This document shows positions 1 to 9,000 of a DNA stretch of 64,000 bases, piece by piece; the first letter of the stretch is position 1; the number at the start of each line of letters is the position of its first letter. Under the pieces are notes generated by a model that had not been told where the DNA came from, ran no database searches, and worked only from the letters and a program-made list of their open reading frames with translations. The DNA comes from Dyadobacter jiangsuensis (lineage in GTDB: Bacteria; Bacteroidota; Bacteroidia; Cytophagales; Spirosomataceae), in assembly GCF_003014695.1 (NCBI RefSeq), contig NZ_PYAS01000003.1:496001-560000 (forward strand). The letters run 5' to 3'. The position numbers and the translations under genes are program-made.

Positions 1-128
1 CGAAATTATCGATGCTCGCCGGTGAACAGGCATCGCTCAGCCCGGGATTTGCCCGGTTCAATGCCGGTGGGAACCGGCTTGGCTGGGTAGGAGGTAATGC
101 AGGTATTCGTTGGCATTACAGGGAATAG
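1..128 (+). CDS. C-terminal end of an unidentified protein (cut by window edge)
   Basis: Reading from base 3, one plus-strand frame stays open for 41 codons and stops with TAG at 126-128; the other two forward frames stop by base 25 and base 90. The residues are Gly, Asn and aromatic rich and end in GIRWHYRE, which looks like genuine protein. The end lacks the terminal Phe of an outer-membrane barrel and the basic tail of a T9SS sorting domain. I do not recognise the family. It faces the minus-strand SusD gene, with a hairpin between them. Confidence 0.45.
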   Translation, partial: KLSMLAGEQASLSPGFARFNAGGNRLGWVGGNAGIRWHYRE

Positions 129-139
129 GGAAAGCAATA

Positions 140-178
140 ATTTTGACAGACCCGCCCTTAAATGCAGGACGGGTCTGT
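140..178 (-). terminator. Rho-independent terminator of the sigma/SusCD operon
   Basis: A 12-bp stem (146-157 with 167-178) encloses a 9-nt loop. The one imperfect position is a G-U wobble only in the minus-strand transcript, and a weak U-rich stretch follows on that strand. It lies 7 bp past the SusD stop codon. Confidence 0.55.
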
Positions 179-184
179 ATCCCC

Positions 185-1945
185 TTAATCAATCCATCCC
201 GGGTTTTGCACCAGCTTTGGATTCATTTGAATCTCACTGGTAGGGATCGGCCAGGTCATGAGGAAATCTCCTTTGTAGGAATAATCGCTCACATTGGCGC
301 CCCAGATCTGTTTCTTGCCGTTTCCGGTATAGAACACTTTCTCGCCCCAGGTTTTCCAACGCAGTTCATCGAAATAGTTAATGCCTTCACCCGGCAGTTC
401 GACTCTCCGTTCGTTGCGGATTCTTTGCCGCAAATCTTCCTGGCCCTTTACGGCCGTCGCCGCATTCGAATTCAGCAGTGCCACCCCGGCTCTTTTTCGT
501 ACTTCGTTCACTTTCTCTACCGCCTCGGCAGTGGCCCTGGACTCGTTCAGTGCTTCGGCCCACATCAGCAGCACGTCGCCGTATCGCAGGATCGGGAAAT
601 CGGTAGGCCCGTAGTTGCGGTCGATCAGACCCGAAACGCCCTCGATCACGAACTTCCGGTAGAAATAGTAAAAGTTGATCTGCGTATCGCTCTGGATATC
701 ACCGCCCGTGGCGGCCTGTCCCCGGAAAGGCCACCGCATCGTTTGCAGGCTTTCCACATCGGTAAAATTGAACGCACCGCGGAACGTGGCATAAGGCGTA
801 ACTACATTGGCCTGTAAACGAGGGTCCCTGTTTTCGTAGGCTTTTTTAATTCGCTCCTCATTCCCCTGTGGCAGGTACAAACTCATCTTAGCGCCCCGTG
901 CACTCGCCGCGGCATATTCTTCGGTGGTGATATTGTTTCTCAGGAAAAATACCTCGCGTTCTGCCGCAGTAAGGCCGGAAAAGCCGGGGATGATATCGTC
1001 CCATTTGAACCGGGTGCCGTCGATATTTTCGTGGAGGTCCACCAGATTCGGGGAGGGCATGTAATAGTTCCAGCCCCGGCGAAATGCCGAAGGCCAACCG
1101 ATAAACAGCTGAAAGTTGTTTCCATATCCCTGCTCGCCGCGGTGCTGGATGGAGAAAATCATCTCAGGGCATTGTTCGTTGGCTTCGGTAAATAATGCCT
1201 TGTAGTCGCCGAACAGCGTATGCCCGGCATCTTTTACCTTCTGAAAATCGGCTGATGCTTTTTCCCACTGTTTCAGGTACATGTAGACTTTCCCGCGCAA
1301 TGCGTAGGCGGCAGCTTTGGTTGCATGGCCGTAGTCCACATTCCCGCTGGCATAGCGGTCGGGCAGATTCGGTTCATTGATGCAATCGTTGAGGTCGGCA
1401 ATTACCTGGTTCCAGACCTCCGCCTCGGTAGCCCTCGCTTTGGTCGCTTCGGTAGGGGTAAAGGGTTCGAGGTAAATAGGTACGCCTTTGTACACCTGAT
1501 TGAGCCGGAAATAAAAATAGGCGCGCAGGAATTTACATTCAGCCAGGTAGCGCGCTTTCTTCTTCTCGGTGGAAGGTGATTTTGCCGGAATATTCAAAAG
1601 GGCGTCATTGGCGCGCTGAATACCTTCGTACATATGCTGCCACACTTTCGAGAACATGGCGTAGCCGGCGGTAATAGTGCCCCGTAGCAGCGGTTCATCC
1701 CAGCGCCCCTGCCCGGTGTACCCAAAGCGGTCGGTCTGGTAGAGCTCATGCACGGTCGTGAGGCCGCTGTGACCCATTTCAAGCCTGAAAGTATTGTAAA
1801 CACCGGCCACGCCAAGATCGGTCAGGTTATCGGTCGTCCACATGGTTGCATTGGAAACAGAGGAGTAGGGGGCTGTATCCAGCAGATTATCCTGGCAGCT
1901 GCCCAGGCAGAGCGCAATGATTATAGCAAAATATTTTTTCATCAC
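185..1945 (-). CDS. SusD/RagB-family glycan-binding outer-membrane lipoprotein
   Basis: A 586-residue surface lipoprotein that would bind oligosaccharides and lid the SusC channel encoded just upstream. The N terminus is a lipoprotein signal ending in LGSC, with the acylated Cys at residue 17. The helical TPR-like SusD pattern follows, with 'LAECKFLRAYFYFRLNQVYKGVP' -like helix around residues 133-155 given here only by its key parts (AECKFLRAYFYF), then 'PILRYGDVLLMWAEALNE' near residue 450 and 'RNERRVELPGEG' near 515, all diagnostic of RagB/SusD proteins. It starts 9 bp after SusC and clearly shares its transcript. The substrate cannot be read from the sequence; neighbouring LacI, lyase and GntR genes make an acidic (uronate-containing) glycan a guess only. 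Confidence 0.95.
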   Translation of the reverse strand: MMKKYFAIIIALCLGSCQDNLLDTAPYSSVSNATMWTTDNLTDLGVAGVYNTFRLEMGHSGLTTVHELYQTDRFGYTGQGRWDEPLLRGTITAGYAMFSKVWQHMYEGIQRANDALLNIPAKSPSTEKKKARYLAECKFLRAYFYFRLNQVYKGVPIYLEPFTPTEATKARATEAEVWNQVIADLNDCINEPNLPDRYASGNVDYGHATKAAAYALRGKVYMYLKQWEKASADFQKVKDAGHTLFGDYKALFTEANEQCPEMIFSIQHRGEQGYGNNFQLFIGWPSAFRRGWNYYMPSPNLVDLHENIDGTRFKWDDIIPGFSGLTAAEREVFFLRNNITTEEYAAASARGAKMSLYLPQGNEERIKKAYENRDPRLQANVVTPYATFRGAFNFTDVESLQTMRWPFRGQAATGGDIQSDTQINFYYFYRKFVIEGVSGLIDRNYGPTDFPILRYGDVLLMWAEALNESRATAEAVEKVNEVRKRAGVALLNSNAATAVKGQEDLRQRIRNERRVELPGEGINYFDELRWKTWGEKVFYTGNGKKQIWGANVSDYSYKGDFLMTWPIPTSEIQMNPKLVQNPGWID

Positions 1946-1954
1946 TTATCTTCT

Positions 1955-4900
1955 TTAAAATGAAACATTCAACCCCAGCGAGAACTGGCGCATGGTTGGG
2001 TAATTGGGGTTAGGCCCGATTTCAGGATCCAGTCCGGGAAACTTCGTGAGCGTCAGCAGGTTTTCGCCGGCCAGGTAAACCCGCAGTTTGCTCATGGCCA
2101 GTTTGCCCGTCAGCCGGTTGGGGACGGTGTACCCGAGTTGAAGGTTGCGGAGTTTTGCAAATGAGGCATTGTACAGGTAGAAATCACTCGTACGGCCGTT
2201 CTGTGCGTCCGTTACCCCTTTGAGGCGCGGGTAATGCCCGTTCAGGTTATTGGCGGGGTCGGTGGCGTTGGATTCATTGTAATAATAGTGGTTGTCCGCC
2301 ACGAGTGTCGGTACCGATTTCCCCTGTGCCACAATCGATTGGTTCAGGTAAATGGTGTTCCAATAGTAATGCATGCCTGCCGCCCCCGACCAGATCATCG
2401 AAAGGTCGAACCCGCGGTAAGACAGGTTGAGCGTGAGCCCGTAGTTAATGGAAGGGGTGGCGCGTTTTCCGGTAAACTGCTGGTCATACACGTTGCCGTA
2501 GATGCCGTCGCCATTGGTGTCTGCATAAATCAAATCCCCGTACCAGATTTTGGTCGGGTCGATGCCGTCCGCAGGCTGAAACCGGTATCCGGCATCGACC
2601 ATTCCGCGTAACCACGTCAGATCTTCTGCCGTACGGATCATCCCGTCGCGCGGGCCTCCGTTGACATCCAGAGAACCATCGGAATGCCGGTAATTGCCCG
2701 AACCTTTATAAACCGGGTACAAGTAAAGTTCGTTGATGGCATGTCCTTCCAGGATGCGTTCGGTACCGCCTGTCGACACCGTGCCGATATTGGACTGGTA
2801 AACGCGACTCCCCGAAACGTCCGCATATCCTTCCTGCAACTTGCCTTTATAGGTGTCGACACGGTTGGTGTTGTAGGCAAAATTTCCCGAGATCGAGTAC
2901 TGGAAGTCGTTGATCCGGTCCTGATATCCGACACTCAGTTCGATACCGCGTTTGGTTACCTCGGCTATGTTCATCGTGGCCGGACTGGCAGTGCCGACAA
3001 TCAGCGGAACATTGGGAGCGAAAAGGATACCATCCGTAAAGCCTTTGTACAGATCCAGTTCGAAATTCAATCTACGCCGGAGTGCAAAGCCACTGAGCCC
3101 GATGTTGGTCGTGGTGGTTGTTTCCCATCTCAGGTTCCGGTTACCGGTTTTGGTTTGGGCGAGGCCTTTGATTGCCGTGTTGTTGAAAGAGTAATTCACC
3201 GTTCCGTACGCAGGCAGATGATCATAGTTGCCTGCGGCATTGTTTCCGGTACGTCCCCAGGAGGCACGGATACGGATATCGTCGAAAATGTCGGTCAGCG
3301 GCTGCATAAAAGCTTCCTCCGAAATGCGCCAGCCCGCCGAAAATGCGGGGAAAAAGCCCCACCGGCTCGACTCGCCGAAACGCGACGATCCGTCGTACCG
3401 GAATACGGCCTCGGCCAGGTAGCGTTTTTGGAAGGAATAGTTGAGCCGCCCGAAAACCGATTTCAGTCCGTAGTCCGTCTCGTCGCCGTTGATGCCCGTC
3501 ATGGTAGTCCCCGAATTCAGTGTCGTCAGGTCGGGATGTGTCAGGCCTTGCTTGGATGCGTCAAAATTGTATTGGTTGAAATACTGCTGGTTGTAGCCCA
3601 CGAGTGCGCCTACTTCGTGATGGGTAAATTCCCGGTTGTAGCGGAGCACATTGTCCAGGATCATATTCCGGCTTTTATACAAAGAGTACCGGGTGGTCAT
3701 TTGCGCGGCAGGCTGCGCGGCGGTACTCAATGTGTTGGTGGCGAAGTTCCACTTTTCGTACGGGATAGGGTTCGTATTGTTCTCGGTATAACCCTGATTG
3801 TAATGCACTTTGGATTCAAATTCCAGTCCTTTGAAAATATCGACCTTCGCAAACAATGTCGTATTGATGCGGCTCACACGGTTGTTGCCGCCTTGTCCGT
3901 ACAGCCAGGCGATGGCGTTGTTGGCCGTTGCCGATTCCTCCGCAGCTGCCGGAAAGCCATATTTGCCCTGGTAGACCGGATAAACGCCGGGCACCGTCTG
4001 GGTAAGGTAGGAGTAGGCGGTAGCCACGTCGGCCACGCTGGTATTCTGAAGGTCGCCGAAAGTTTGTGTACCCACGGTCAGGAATTTGGCCACTTTGGAT
4101 TGCAGGTTGATCCGCATCCGTACATTGTCGGCGCCGGTTTCGGGCATGGTACCCGGGTTGTTCAGATAACCCACCGAAAACAGGTACTGCGTATTTTCCG
4201 AGCCGCCGTTGAGGGTCAGGTTATGGTTTTGCAAAAGCCTGCGCTCCCCGAACAGCACCTTTCCCCAGTTGGTATTCGGATAAGCCACACTGTTGGGAAT
4301 GCCCTGGTCGGTCAATGCGTCGGGGTTAGCCCTCGCCGTTTCCCATTTTTCAATCGTGGGATTGGAATACACCGACGCTTGCCCAAGGTTGTTAAAACCC
4401 TCGTTGACCAGGCGCATATGGCGGGCATAATCGGTCACAAACTCCGGCACATTGTTGGGGCGCAGGAGGGAGGTCATCACCGTGTAATTCACCGAGGTTT
4501 TGCCCTTGGTACCCTTTTTAGTCGTGATAAGGATAACACCATTGGACGCAAGGGAGCCGTAAATAGCCGCAGTGGCTGCGTCTTTGAGCACCGAAATGCT
4601 CTCCACGTCATTTGGGTTCACGGCGTCCATCGAGCCTACCACGCCGTCGATCACGACCAATGGAGAGGTGCTGTTCAATGTGCCCGTACCCCGTATGCGT
4701 ATACTGGACCCGTCCGCGCCCGGCCTGCCCGTGGTTGCCTGCACGTTGACGCCCGCGGCCAGCCCCGCCAGCGAAGAAGATAAGGTCGAAGCCGACCTGT
4801 TTTCGACAGATTGCGCATTGATGGTGGCCACGGAGCCGATCACGTTCCCCTTTTTCTGAGTACCGTATCCCACTACCACCACCTCGTCCAGGCTCCGCTC

Positions 4901-5596
4901 GTCTACTTTCAAAGAAACCTCGATCAATGTCTTGTTCCCGACCGCCTGGATTTCCTTGCTTACATAACCGACAAATGAGAACACCAGAATGGCATTTTCA
5001 TCGGGTACTTCCAGACTGAAATTCCCATCGCGGTCGGAAGTCGTCCCTTGCTGCGTGCCTTTGATGATGACATTGACGCCCGGGAGCGCTTCTCCTTTTT
5101 CGTCGGTCACTTTTCCTTTCACGGGCAGGGTTTTCGTTTCGGGACGCTCGTCCTGCGAATCTTTTGGCGGCATGGTCGTCGGCCCCCCTGTCTCTTTGCC
5201 ATTCTGGGAGCTTTTGAGGATGTACACCATGCTACCGGTATTCATATACGTTAAATGCAGCGAGCCGAGCATTCTATCGAGCAGCTCCGTTACCCGGTAG
5301 GTGCCTTTGCCGACGACAAAGCGGGCTTCGGCGTCGACCTGGTTCTCGATGAAGGCAAAGCGAAGCGGGGTTTGCTTCTCGATTTTGCGGAACAGATCCC
5401 GCACACCTTCGTTTTTCAGCTGAATGGTAACCTGGATCTCGGCCAGGGGCTGAGCTTCGGAAGGTCGTGCGGCCATGAGCTGAATGCAGCTTATAGCGAT
5501 GATTATGTAGGATAAACCTAAGCGCATAAGAAATCGGAGACCGGGCTGATGGTTGGAAAGTGCATACCTTCCCCCGATGATAAAGTTTTTGTACAT
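1955..5596 (-). CDS. SusC/RagA TonB-dependent receptor with N-terminal STN signalling domain
   Basis: A 1213-residue outer-membrane importer. In order: a signal region (about 1-48), an STN domain (about 55-128) that in this family contacts a FecR anti-sigma factor, a carboxypeptidase-regulatory-like domain (about 158-232, with GKVTDEKGEALPGVNV), a TonB-box-like stretch (DEVVVVGYGT, 237-246), the plug with VLKDAATAAIYGSLASNGVI, and a 22-strand barrel ending in the aromatic FSLGLNVSF. Having an STN domain while the upstream genes are a sigma factor and FecR shows that this is a transducing receptor: substrate binding outside should release the sigma factor inside. The ATG at 5596 gives a long n-region; the Met at residue 24 is an alternative start with a more ordinary signal peptide. 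The partner SusD follows after 9 bp. Confidence 0.96.
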   Translation of the reverse strand: MYKNFIIGGRYALSNHQPGLRFLMRLGLSYIIIAISCIQLMAARPSEAQPLAEIQVTIQLKNEGVRDLFRKIEKQTPLRFAFIENQVDAEARFVVGKGTYRVTELLDRMLGSLHLTYMNTGSMVYILKSSQNGKETGGPTTMPPKDSQDERPETKTLPVKGKVTDEKGEALPGVNVIIKGTQQGTTSDRDGNFSLEVPDENAILVFSFVGYVSKEIQAVGNKTLIEVSLKVDERSLDEVVVVGYGTQKKGNVIGSVATINAQSVENRSASTLSSSLAGLAAGVNVQATTGRPGADGSSIRIRGTGTLNSTSPLVVIDGVVGSMDAVNPNDVESISVLKDAATAAIYGSLASNGVILITTKKGTKGKTSVNYTVMTSLLRPNNVPEFVTDYARHMRLVNEGFNNLGQASVYSNPTIEKWETARANPDALTDQGIPNSVAYPNTNWGKVLFGERRLLQNHNLTLNGGSENTQYLFSVGYLNNPGTMPETGADNVRMRINLQSKVAKFLTVGTQTFGDLQNTSVADVATAYSYLTQTVPGVYPVYQGKYGFPAAAEESATANNAIAWLYGQGGNNRVSRINTTLFAKVDIFKGLEFESKVHYNQGYTENNTNPIPYEKWNFATNTLSTAAQPAAQMTTRYSLYKSRNMILDNVLRYNREFTHHEVGALVGYNQQYFNQYNFDASKQGLTHPDLTTLNSGTTMTGINGDETDYGLKSVFGRLNYSFQKRYLAEAVFRYDGSSRFGESSRWGFFPAFSAGWRISEEAFMQPLTDIFDDIRIRASWGRTGNNAAGNYDHLPAYGTVNYSFNNTAIKGLAQTKTGNRNLRWETTTTTNIGLSGFALRRRLNFELDLYKGFTDGILFAPNVPLIVGTASPATMNIAEVTKRGIELSVGYQDRINDFQYSISGNFAYNTNRVDTYKGKLQEGYADVSGSRVYQSNIGTVSTGGTERILEGHAINELYLYPVYKGSGNYRHSDGSLDVNGGPRDGMIRTAEDLTWLRGMVDAGYRFQPADGIDPTKIWYGDLIYADTNGDGIYGNVYDQQFTGKRATPSINYGLTLNLSYRGFDLSMIWSGAAGMHYYWNTIYLNQSIVAQGKSVPTLVADNHYYYNESNATDPANNLNGHYPRLKGVTDAQNGRTSDFYLYNASFAKLRNLQLGYTVPNRLTGKLAMSKLRVYLAGENLLTLTKFPGLDPEIGPNPNYPTMRQFSLGLNVSF

Positions 5597-5666
5597 TTAC
5601 CAGACGTTTTTAGTGATAGCCAATTATTAAAAGCGACACCCGTTCGTTACGCCTAACTTGCGGGTT

Positions 5667-5699
5667 AAAAAGCCTTTCGGTTCCCGCCGAAGGGCTTTT
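5667..5699 (-). terminator. Hairpin terminator/attenuator between fecR and susC
   Basis: A 13-bp stem (5668-5680 with 5687-5699, one wobble) around a 6-nt loop is followed on the minus strand by five U residues (5671-5667). It lies in the 236-bp gap between fecR and susC. The gap and hairpin suggest that susCD has its own promoter within 5597-5666, or that the hairpin attenuates read-through. No clear TAnnTTTG was found there. Confidence 0.6.
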
Positions 5700-5832
5700 G
5701 CTTGAATGCGGTATGAGTTTTCAGGTACAAAGGCGGCATTCAGCCGTCTCTGGGGAAAATCGTAAGATCTGCTCCGTACGACATCGTTTTCAGGGTTTAG
5801 TAATGATAATCAGGGTTCATAGCGGCATTGCA

Positions 5833-6876
5833 CTAATCACAGGAGCCACCTTCTATTGAGACATGGCCGTTGTCGATGGTGTACGTTGCGCCAATCATTT
5901 TAGAAAGTACCGTTAGGACGGTTTCCAGGTTCTCATGATGCATGAATGAGGCGGTAATCCGGCATTTCTTGACTTCCGCGCGGCTAAAAGCCAGTTTTAC
6001 ACCGTAATGTTCGCCGATGAGCTGGCCCGCTTTTTCGAGATCGATATTGTCGAGTACCAGGTAAGCGTCTTTCCAGGCGGTTTCTTCGGTGGCACTCACC
6101 GAGGCCGTATTGTATTGTTCCGTACGGGTATTGACGGTAATCTGCTCGTCCGGCTTTATTTTCGCATATACGCGCTCCGTGCTGCCGACTTCCACCAATC
6201 CCCGGGTAACTGTGACGACCACTTTGTTTTCCTGCATGTTCACATTGAATGCCGTCCCGAGTACCCGCGTCACAACCGTTCCCGATTTCACCCGGAAGGG
6301 CTTCGCCGGGTCGTGAGCAATGTCAAAATAGGCTTCTCCGTGCAAGGTCACGTCGCGTGACCCGTTCCGGAATGACGCCGGCGAATAAGTGAGCTCTGCA
6401 TCCTCGTTCATAAGCACCGTGCTTCCGTCCGGTAGCGTTAAGAATTGCTTTCCCCGCACTACCTGTGTTTCGTCTTGCCGGGACGGCTGGTCGTTGCGGG
6501 TAATGTTCATTTCGGCGGTTTGGCTGCTCCGTAATGTCAGCCACATGAAGCCGCCCAGGGCCAAAAGGACAGCCGCAGCCCAGCTCCACCACATGGTAGC
6601 GCGTTTGGCCTGGGGGCGTGTAGTACCTAGGATATTGGTCAGGATTTCCTCGCGCGCCTTTCCGGGCAAGGTTGTTTCTGCGGGATCCTCGTCGGAATGC
6701 GCGTCCAGCCACTCCTGAAAGCGGAACTCATAACCGTTTTCGGTCAATCGCCGGAGCTCTTCTTTTTCCGGGTCTGAAGCGTCTCCTGCCAGATACCTGG
6801 TCATGAGGAAATCAAATCTTTCCATTCCCGATTGCGGGAAATCGTTGGCGGCATTCGAATGGGTGTCAATGCTCAT
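5833..6876 (-). CDS. FecR-family anti-sigma factor (inner-membrane)
   Basis: 347 residues. A cytosolic N-terminal part (1-93) would hold the ECF sigma factor. One transmembrane segment lies near 94-114 (Trp/Ala/Leu rich). A periplasmic FecR domain spans about 138-230 (LPDGSTVLMNEDAELTY, GEAYFDIAHDPAKPFRV), and a C-terminal DUF4974/secretin-like module about 270-345 would touch the STN domain of the receptor. The order sigma, FecR, STN-SusC, SusD is the classic Bacteroidota cell-surface signalling array. The gene starts 109 bp after the sigma factor gene and shares its direction. The C terminus ends in GGSCD, a lone Cys near the end that is unusual but not obviously functional. Confidence 0.95.
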   Translation of the reverse strand: MSIDTHSNAANDFPQSGMERFDFLMTRYLAGDASDPEKEELRRLTENGYEFRFQEWLDAHSDEDPAETTLPGKAREEILTNILGTTRPQAKRATMWWSWAAAVLLALGGFMWLTLRSSQTAEMNITRNDQPSRQDETQVVRGKQFLTLPDGSTVLMNEDAELTYSPASFRNGSRDVTLHGEAYFDIAHDPAKPFRVKSGTVVTRVLGTAFNVNMQENKVVVTVTRGLVEVGSTERVYAKIKPDEQITVNTRTEQYNTASVSATEETAWKDAYLVLDNIDLEKAGQLIGEHYGVKLAFSRAEVKKCRITASFMHHENLETVLTVLSKMIGATYTIDNGHVSIEGGSCD

Positions 6877-6985
6877 GAGGGCATTTGTTTTTCTGCGAAC
6901 ATAGAACTGTATCAGGACCGGGAATGGCCCTTTACTTCACATGTCTCCTGAAAAAGCGGTAGGGGGCAATTTTTTCTAAAAAAAA

Positions 6986-7579
6986 TTATTTTGCCGTGAA
7001 GATCAGCAGCCAAAAGAGGGTTTCGGCCTTTAAAACAGGGTCGAGGCGGGTGCGGATAAAACGGAGAATGCGCTTCATATGCGCTTTGACCGCCAATCTC
7101 GAAAGGTTCATCCGCTCGGCGATGGCCTCGTGGGTGAGGCCTTCCTCCCTTGCCAATTGGAAAATCTCCTGCTGATGGTCGGGCAGACTGCGGATCGCCT
7201 CTTGCAACAGCCTCTCACGTTCGTCTTCCTGGACCATCCGTTCCGTAGCATTATCGGCTTGTTCCTGGTAGCCGATTTCGCGGATCATTTCGATGAAGTT
7301 AGATTTGCGACGGTAGGCGTCGAAAACCTGTTTTTTGGCCATTCCGTGCAGATATGCCCCAAAATTCAGGACGTCGGGCATTTTATTTCGTCTTAACCAT
7401 ACATCCATGAAAACGTCCTGCACAACTTCCTCCGCGGCGTGTGTAGAGTTCAGAAATTTCAGGGCAAGCCGGTAAACCTTGGGGCTGTATGCATCGAAAA
7501 TCCACACAAAGGCTGATTCGCTCCCCTCGGATAGCTCGCGCAGCACCTCGCGCTCGTTCTCTGATTTGTGCGTAGCCAT
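6986..7579 (-). CDS. ECF RNA polymerase sigma factor, FecI-like
   Basis: 197 residues, the usual size. Region 2 covers about 28-63 (Y-P-x-V-Y-x-L-A-L-K-F followed by AEEVVQDVFMDVWLRR), the core-binding and -10 recognition part. Region 4 covers about 123-178 with a helix-turn-helix (LTHEAIAERMNLSRLAVKAH) for the -35 element. It is followed by its FecR anti-sigma gene. It should activate its own operon or susCD when the surface receptor is occupied. It is divergent from the LacI-type gene, with 128 bp between starts. Confidence 0.95.
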   Translation of the reverse strand: MATHKSENEREVLRELSEGSESAFVWIFDAYSPKVYRLALKFLNSTHAAEEVVQDVFMDVWLRRNKMPDVLNFGAYLHGMAKKQVFDAYRRKSNFIEMIREIGYQEQADNATERMVQEDERERLLQEAIRSLPDHQQEIFQLAREEGLTHEAIAERMNLSRLAVKAHMKRILRFIRTRLDPVLKAETLFWLLIFTAK

Positions 7580-7604
7580 GATGAGGGAAAATTGGTTTTT
7601 GGGG

Positions 7605-7640
7605 CAAAACTATTACAATTTTTATAAAATTTATTCAAAT
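7605..7640 (-). promoter_or_regulatory. Candidate housekeeping promoter of the sigma factor gene
   Basis: On the minus strand TAGTTTTG (7612-7605) matches the Bacteroidota -7 consensus TAnnTTTG, and ATTTG (7640-7636) supplies the -33 TTTG with a 23-bp spacer, at the long end of the accepted range. It ends 25 bp before the ATG at 7579. Confidence 0.45.
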
Positions 7641-7707
7641 AGATTGACTGGCCCTACTTTTATTTAAATCAGGGAGTCGCTCCGAATTTTAATGAAGCAC
7701 ATTGTTT

Positions 7708-8721
7708 ATGAAGGAGTTAGTTACGATCAAGGAAATTGCCCGTCAACTAAGCGTTTCCGTTTCTACTGTTTCCCGCGCTCTTCAGAATAACCCCCGGATT
7801 GGTTTGAAAACCCGTGAGAGTGTTCAGGCGCTTGCCGGCCAGCTTAAATATTCCCCTAATGCAGCGGCGCTTCATTTTCGGTCGGGGAAGTCGGGTATCA
7901 TTGGCGTTGTGCTGCCCGAGATCAGGGAGAATTTCTTTTCCGAAGCACTTAACGGCATCGAGACGATCGCGCTGGATCAGAAATTTCTCGTTGCCTTGTA
8001 CCAATCGCATGACTCTTTTGAACGGGAAAAGCAGATTTTGGCGGCTTTGACTGCAAACCGTGTGGAAGGGATTCTGCTTTCGGCCGCCAAAGAATCACAA
8101 AGTTTTCAGCACGTTCAGGACGTTATTACCCAGCAAATTCCCGTGGTGTTGTTCGACCGCATACCGCCTGGTATTCAGACCCACCAGGTAGGATGTGACG
8201 TCAAAAGCGGGGCATATCAGGCTACGAAATGGCTGGGTGCACAAGGTTTCAGGCGCATTGCCCTGCTGAATGGCCCGGCAACGCTGGTTGCCTGTGACGA
8301 CCGGTACGAGGGATACATTAGGGCGCTGGTGGAGAATGGCTTGGCTGTCGAGAATGCCCTGATAAAGCGGGTTGACCTGACACCGGAGGATACAGCCAGG
8401 AAAATGGCACAGTTGCTCACCCTGGACTGCCGGCCGGACGCTGTTCTGGCATTCAACGATTATGTTGCCCTCGACGCGATGCGGGTATGCCGGAACCAGG
8501 GCGTGATCATCAACAGGGATATTTCGTTTGCCAGCTTCGCCAATTTACCGATGAATATGTATCTCGAACAGCCTCCCCTGGTTTCCGTCGAGCAGCATCC
8601 TTTTGCGATTGGGCAAAAGGCGGCCGAGATTTTGATAAAAAGTATCCGGTCGGGTAGCGGACCTGGTTCGGACGGGTATGAGCGTGTGATCATCGATTCC
8701 CAGCTCAAAGTTTGGCAGTAG
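7708..8721 (+). CDS. LacI-family transcriptional regulator
   Basis: 337 residues from the ATG at 7708; an in-frame TTG at 7702 is a less likely start. The N-terminal helix-turn-helix (ITIKEIARQLSVSVSTVSRAL-type, residues about 3-24) and hinge (YSPNAAAL, giving the Leu lever used to open the operator) are canonical. The rest is a periplasmic-binding-protein-like sugar sensor (IIGVVLPEI, VEGILLSA, IPVVLFDRI, DAVLAFNDYVALDAM). Such proteins repress or activate sugar genes in response to a carbohydrate effector. Two near-identical palindromes of LacI type lie 46 and 67 bp after its stop codon, before the lyase gene, which makes that lyase its probable target. Autoregulation is not visible. Confidence 0.95.
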   Translation: MKELVTIKEIARQLSVSVSTVSRALQNNPRIGLKTRESVQALAGQLKYSPNAAALHFRSGKSGIIGVVLPEIRENFFSEALNGIETIALDQKFLVALYQSHDSFEREKQILAALTANRVEGILLSAAKESQSFQHVQDVITQQIPVVLFDRIPPGIQTHQVGCDVKSGAYQATKWLGAQGFRRIALLNGPATLVACDDRYEGYIRALVENGLAVENALIKRVDLTPEDTARKMAQLLTLDCRPDAVLAFNDYVALDAMRVCRNQGVIINRDISFASFANLPMNMYLEQPPLVSVEQHPFAIGQKAAEILIKSIRSGSGPGSDGYERVIIDSQLKVWQ

Positions 8722-8764
8722 CATTTACCTTCCCGGGTGTTCAACCCTTACAAGGCATTATTTT

Positions 8765-8780
8765 GCGCAACCGGTTGCTC
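8765..8780. promoter_or_regulatory. LacI-type operator, copy 1
   Basis: GCAACCGGTTGC (8767-8778) is a perfect 12-bp palindrome with the central CG pair typical of LacI/PurR-family operators. It is the same core as copy 2, with centres 21 bp apart, i.e. two helical turns and therefore on the same DNA face. Location between the lacI-type gene and the lyase supports control of the lyase. Confidence 0.7.
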
Positions 8781-8782
8781 AG

Positions 8783-8804
8783 GCTACGCAACCGGTTGCG
8801 TAGC
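8783..8804. promoter_or_regulatory. LacI-type operator, copy 2 (22-bp perfect palindrome)
   Basis: The 22 bp are perfectly self-complementary; the inner 20 are CTACGCAACCGGTTGCGTAG. Without a loop it is a poor terminator, so an operator for a dimeric regulator is the better reading. It lies about 197 bp upstream of the lyase start codon, so it could work as a repressor site near a promoter or as an activator site. Confidence 0.75.
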
Positions 8805-9000
8805 GTGTTTATTGTGATTAACATGCTTTTGCGCTTTCCCAATACTTTCATTACCTGCGCGATATCCTTTAATTAGCAGGTGTTCTAATACCATCGCCCT
8901 CTTCTTAGCATACTTCCACTCCTGGCAGGATTTCCTGACAAAGCAATTCCTATTTCGCATACCTGATAAATTCGATTGCTATTGCTAACCTTAAACCTAG

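Noticed and set aside
2684-4783. A 699-codon open frame on the plus strand inside the first susC gene
   Set aside because: It is antisense to a clear SusC protein, has no recognisable domain and follows the codon bias shadow of the coding strand.
8783-8804. Terminator of the LacI-type gene
   Set aside because: The palindrome has no loop and no proper T tract, and its core is repeated nearby; an operator explains it better.
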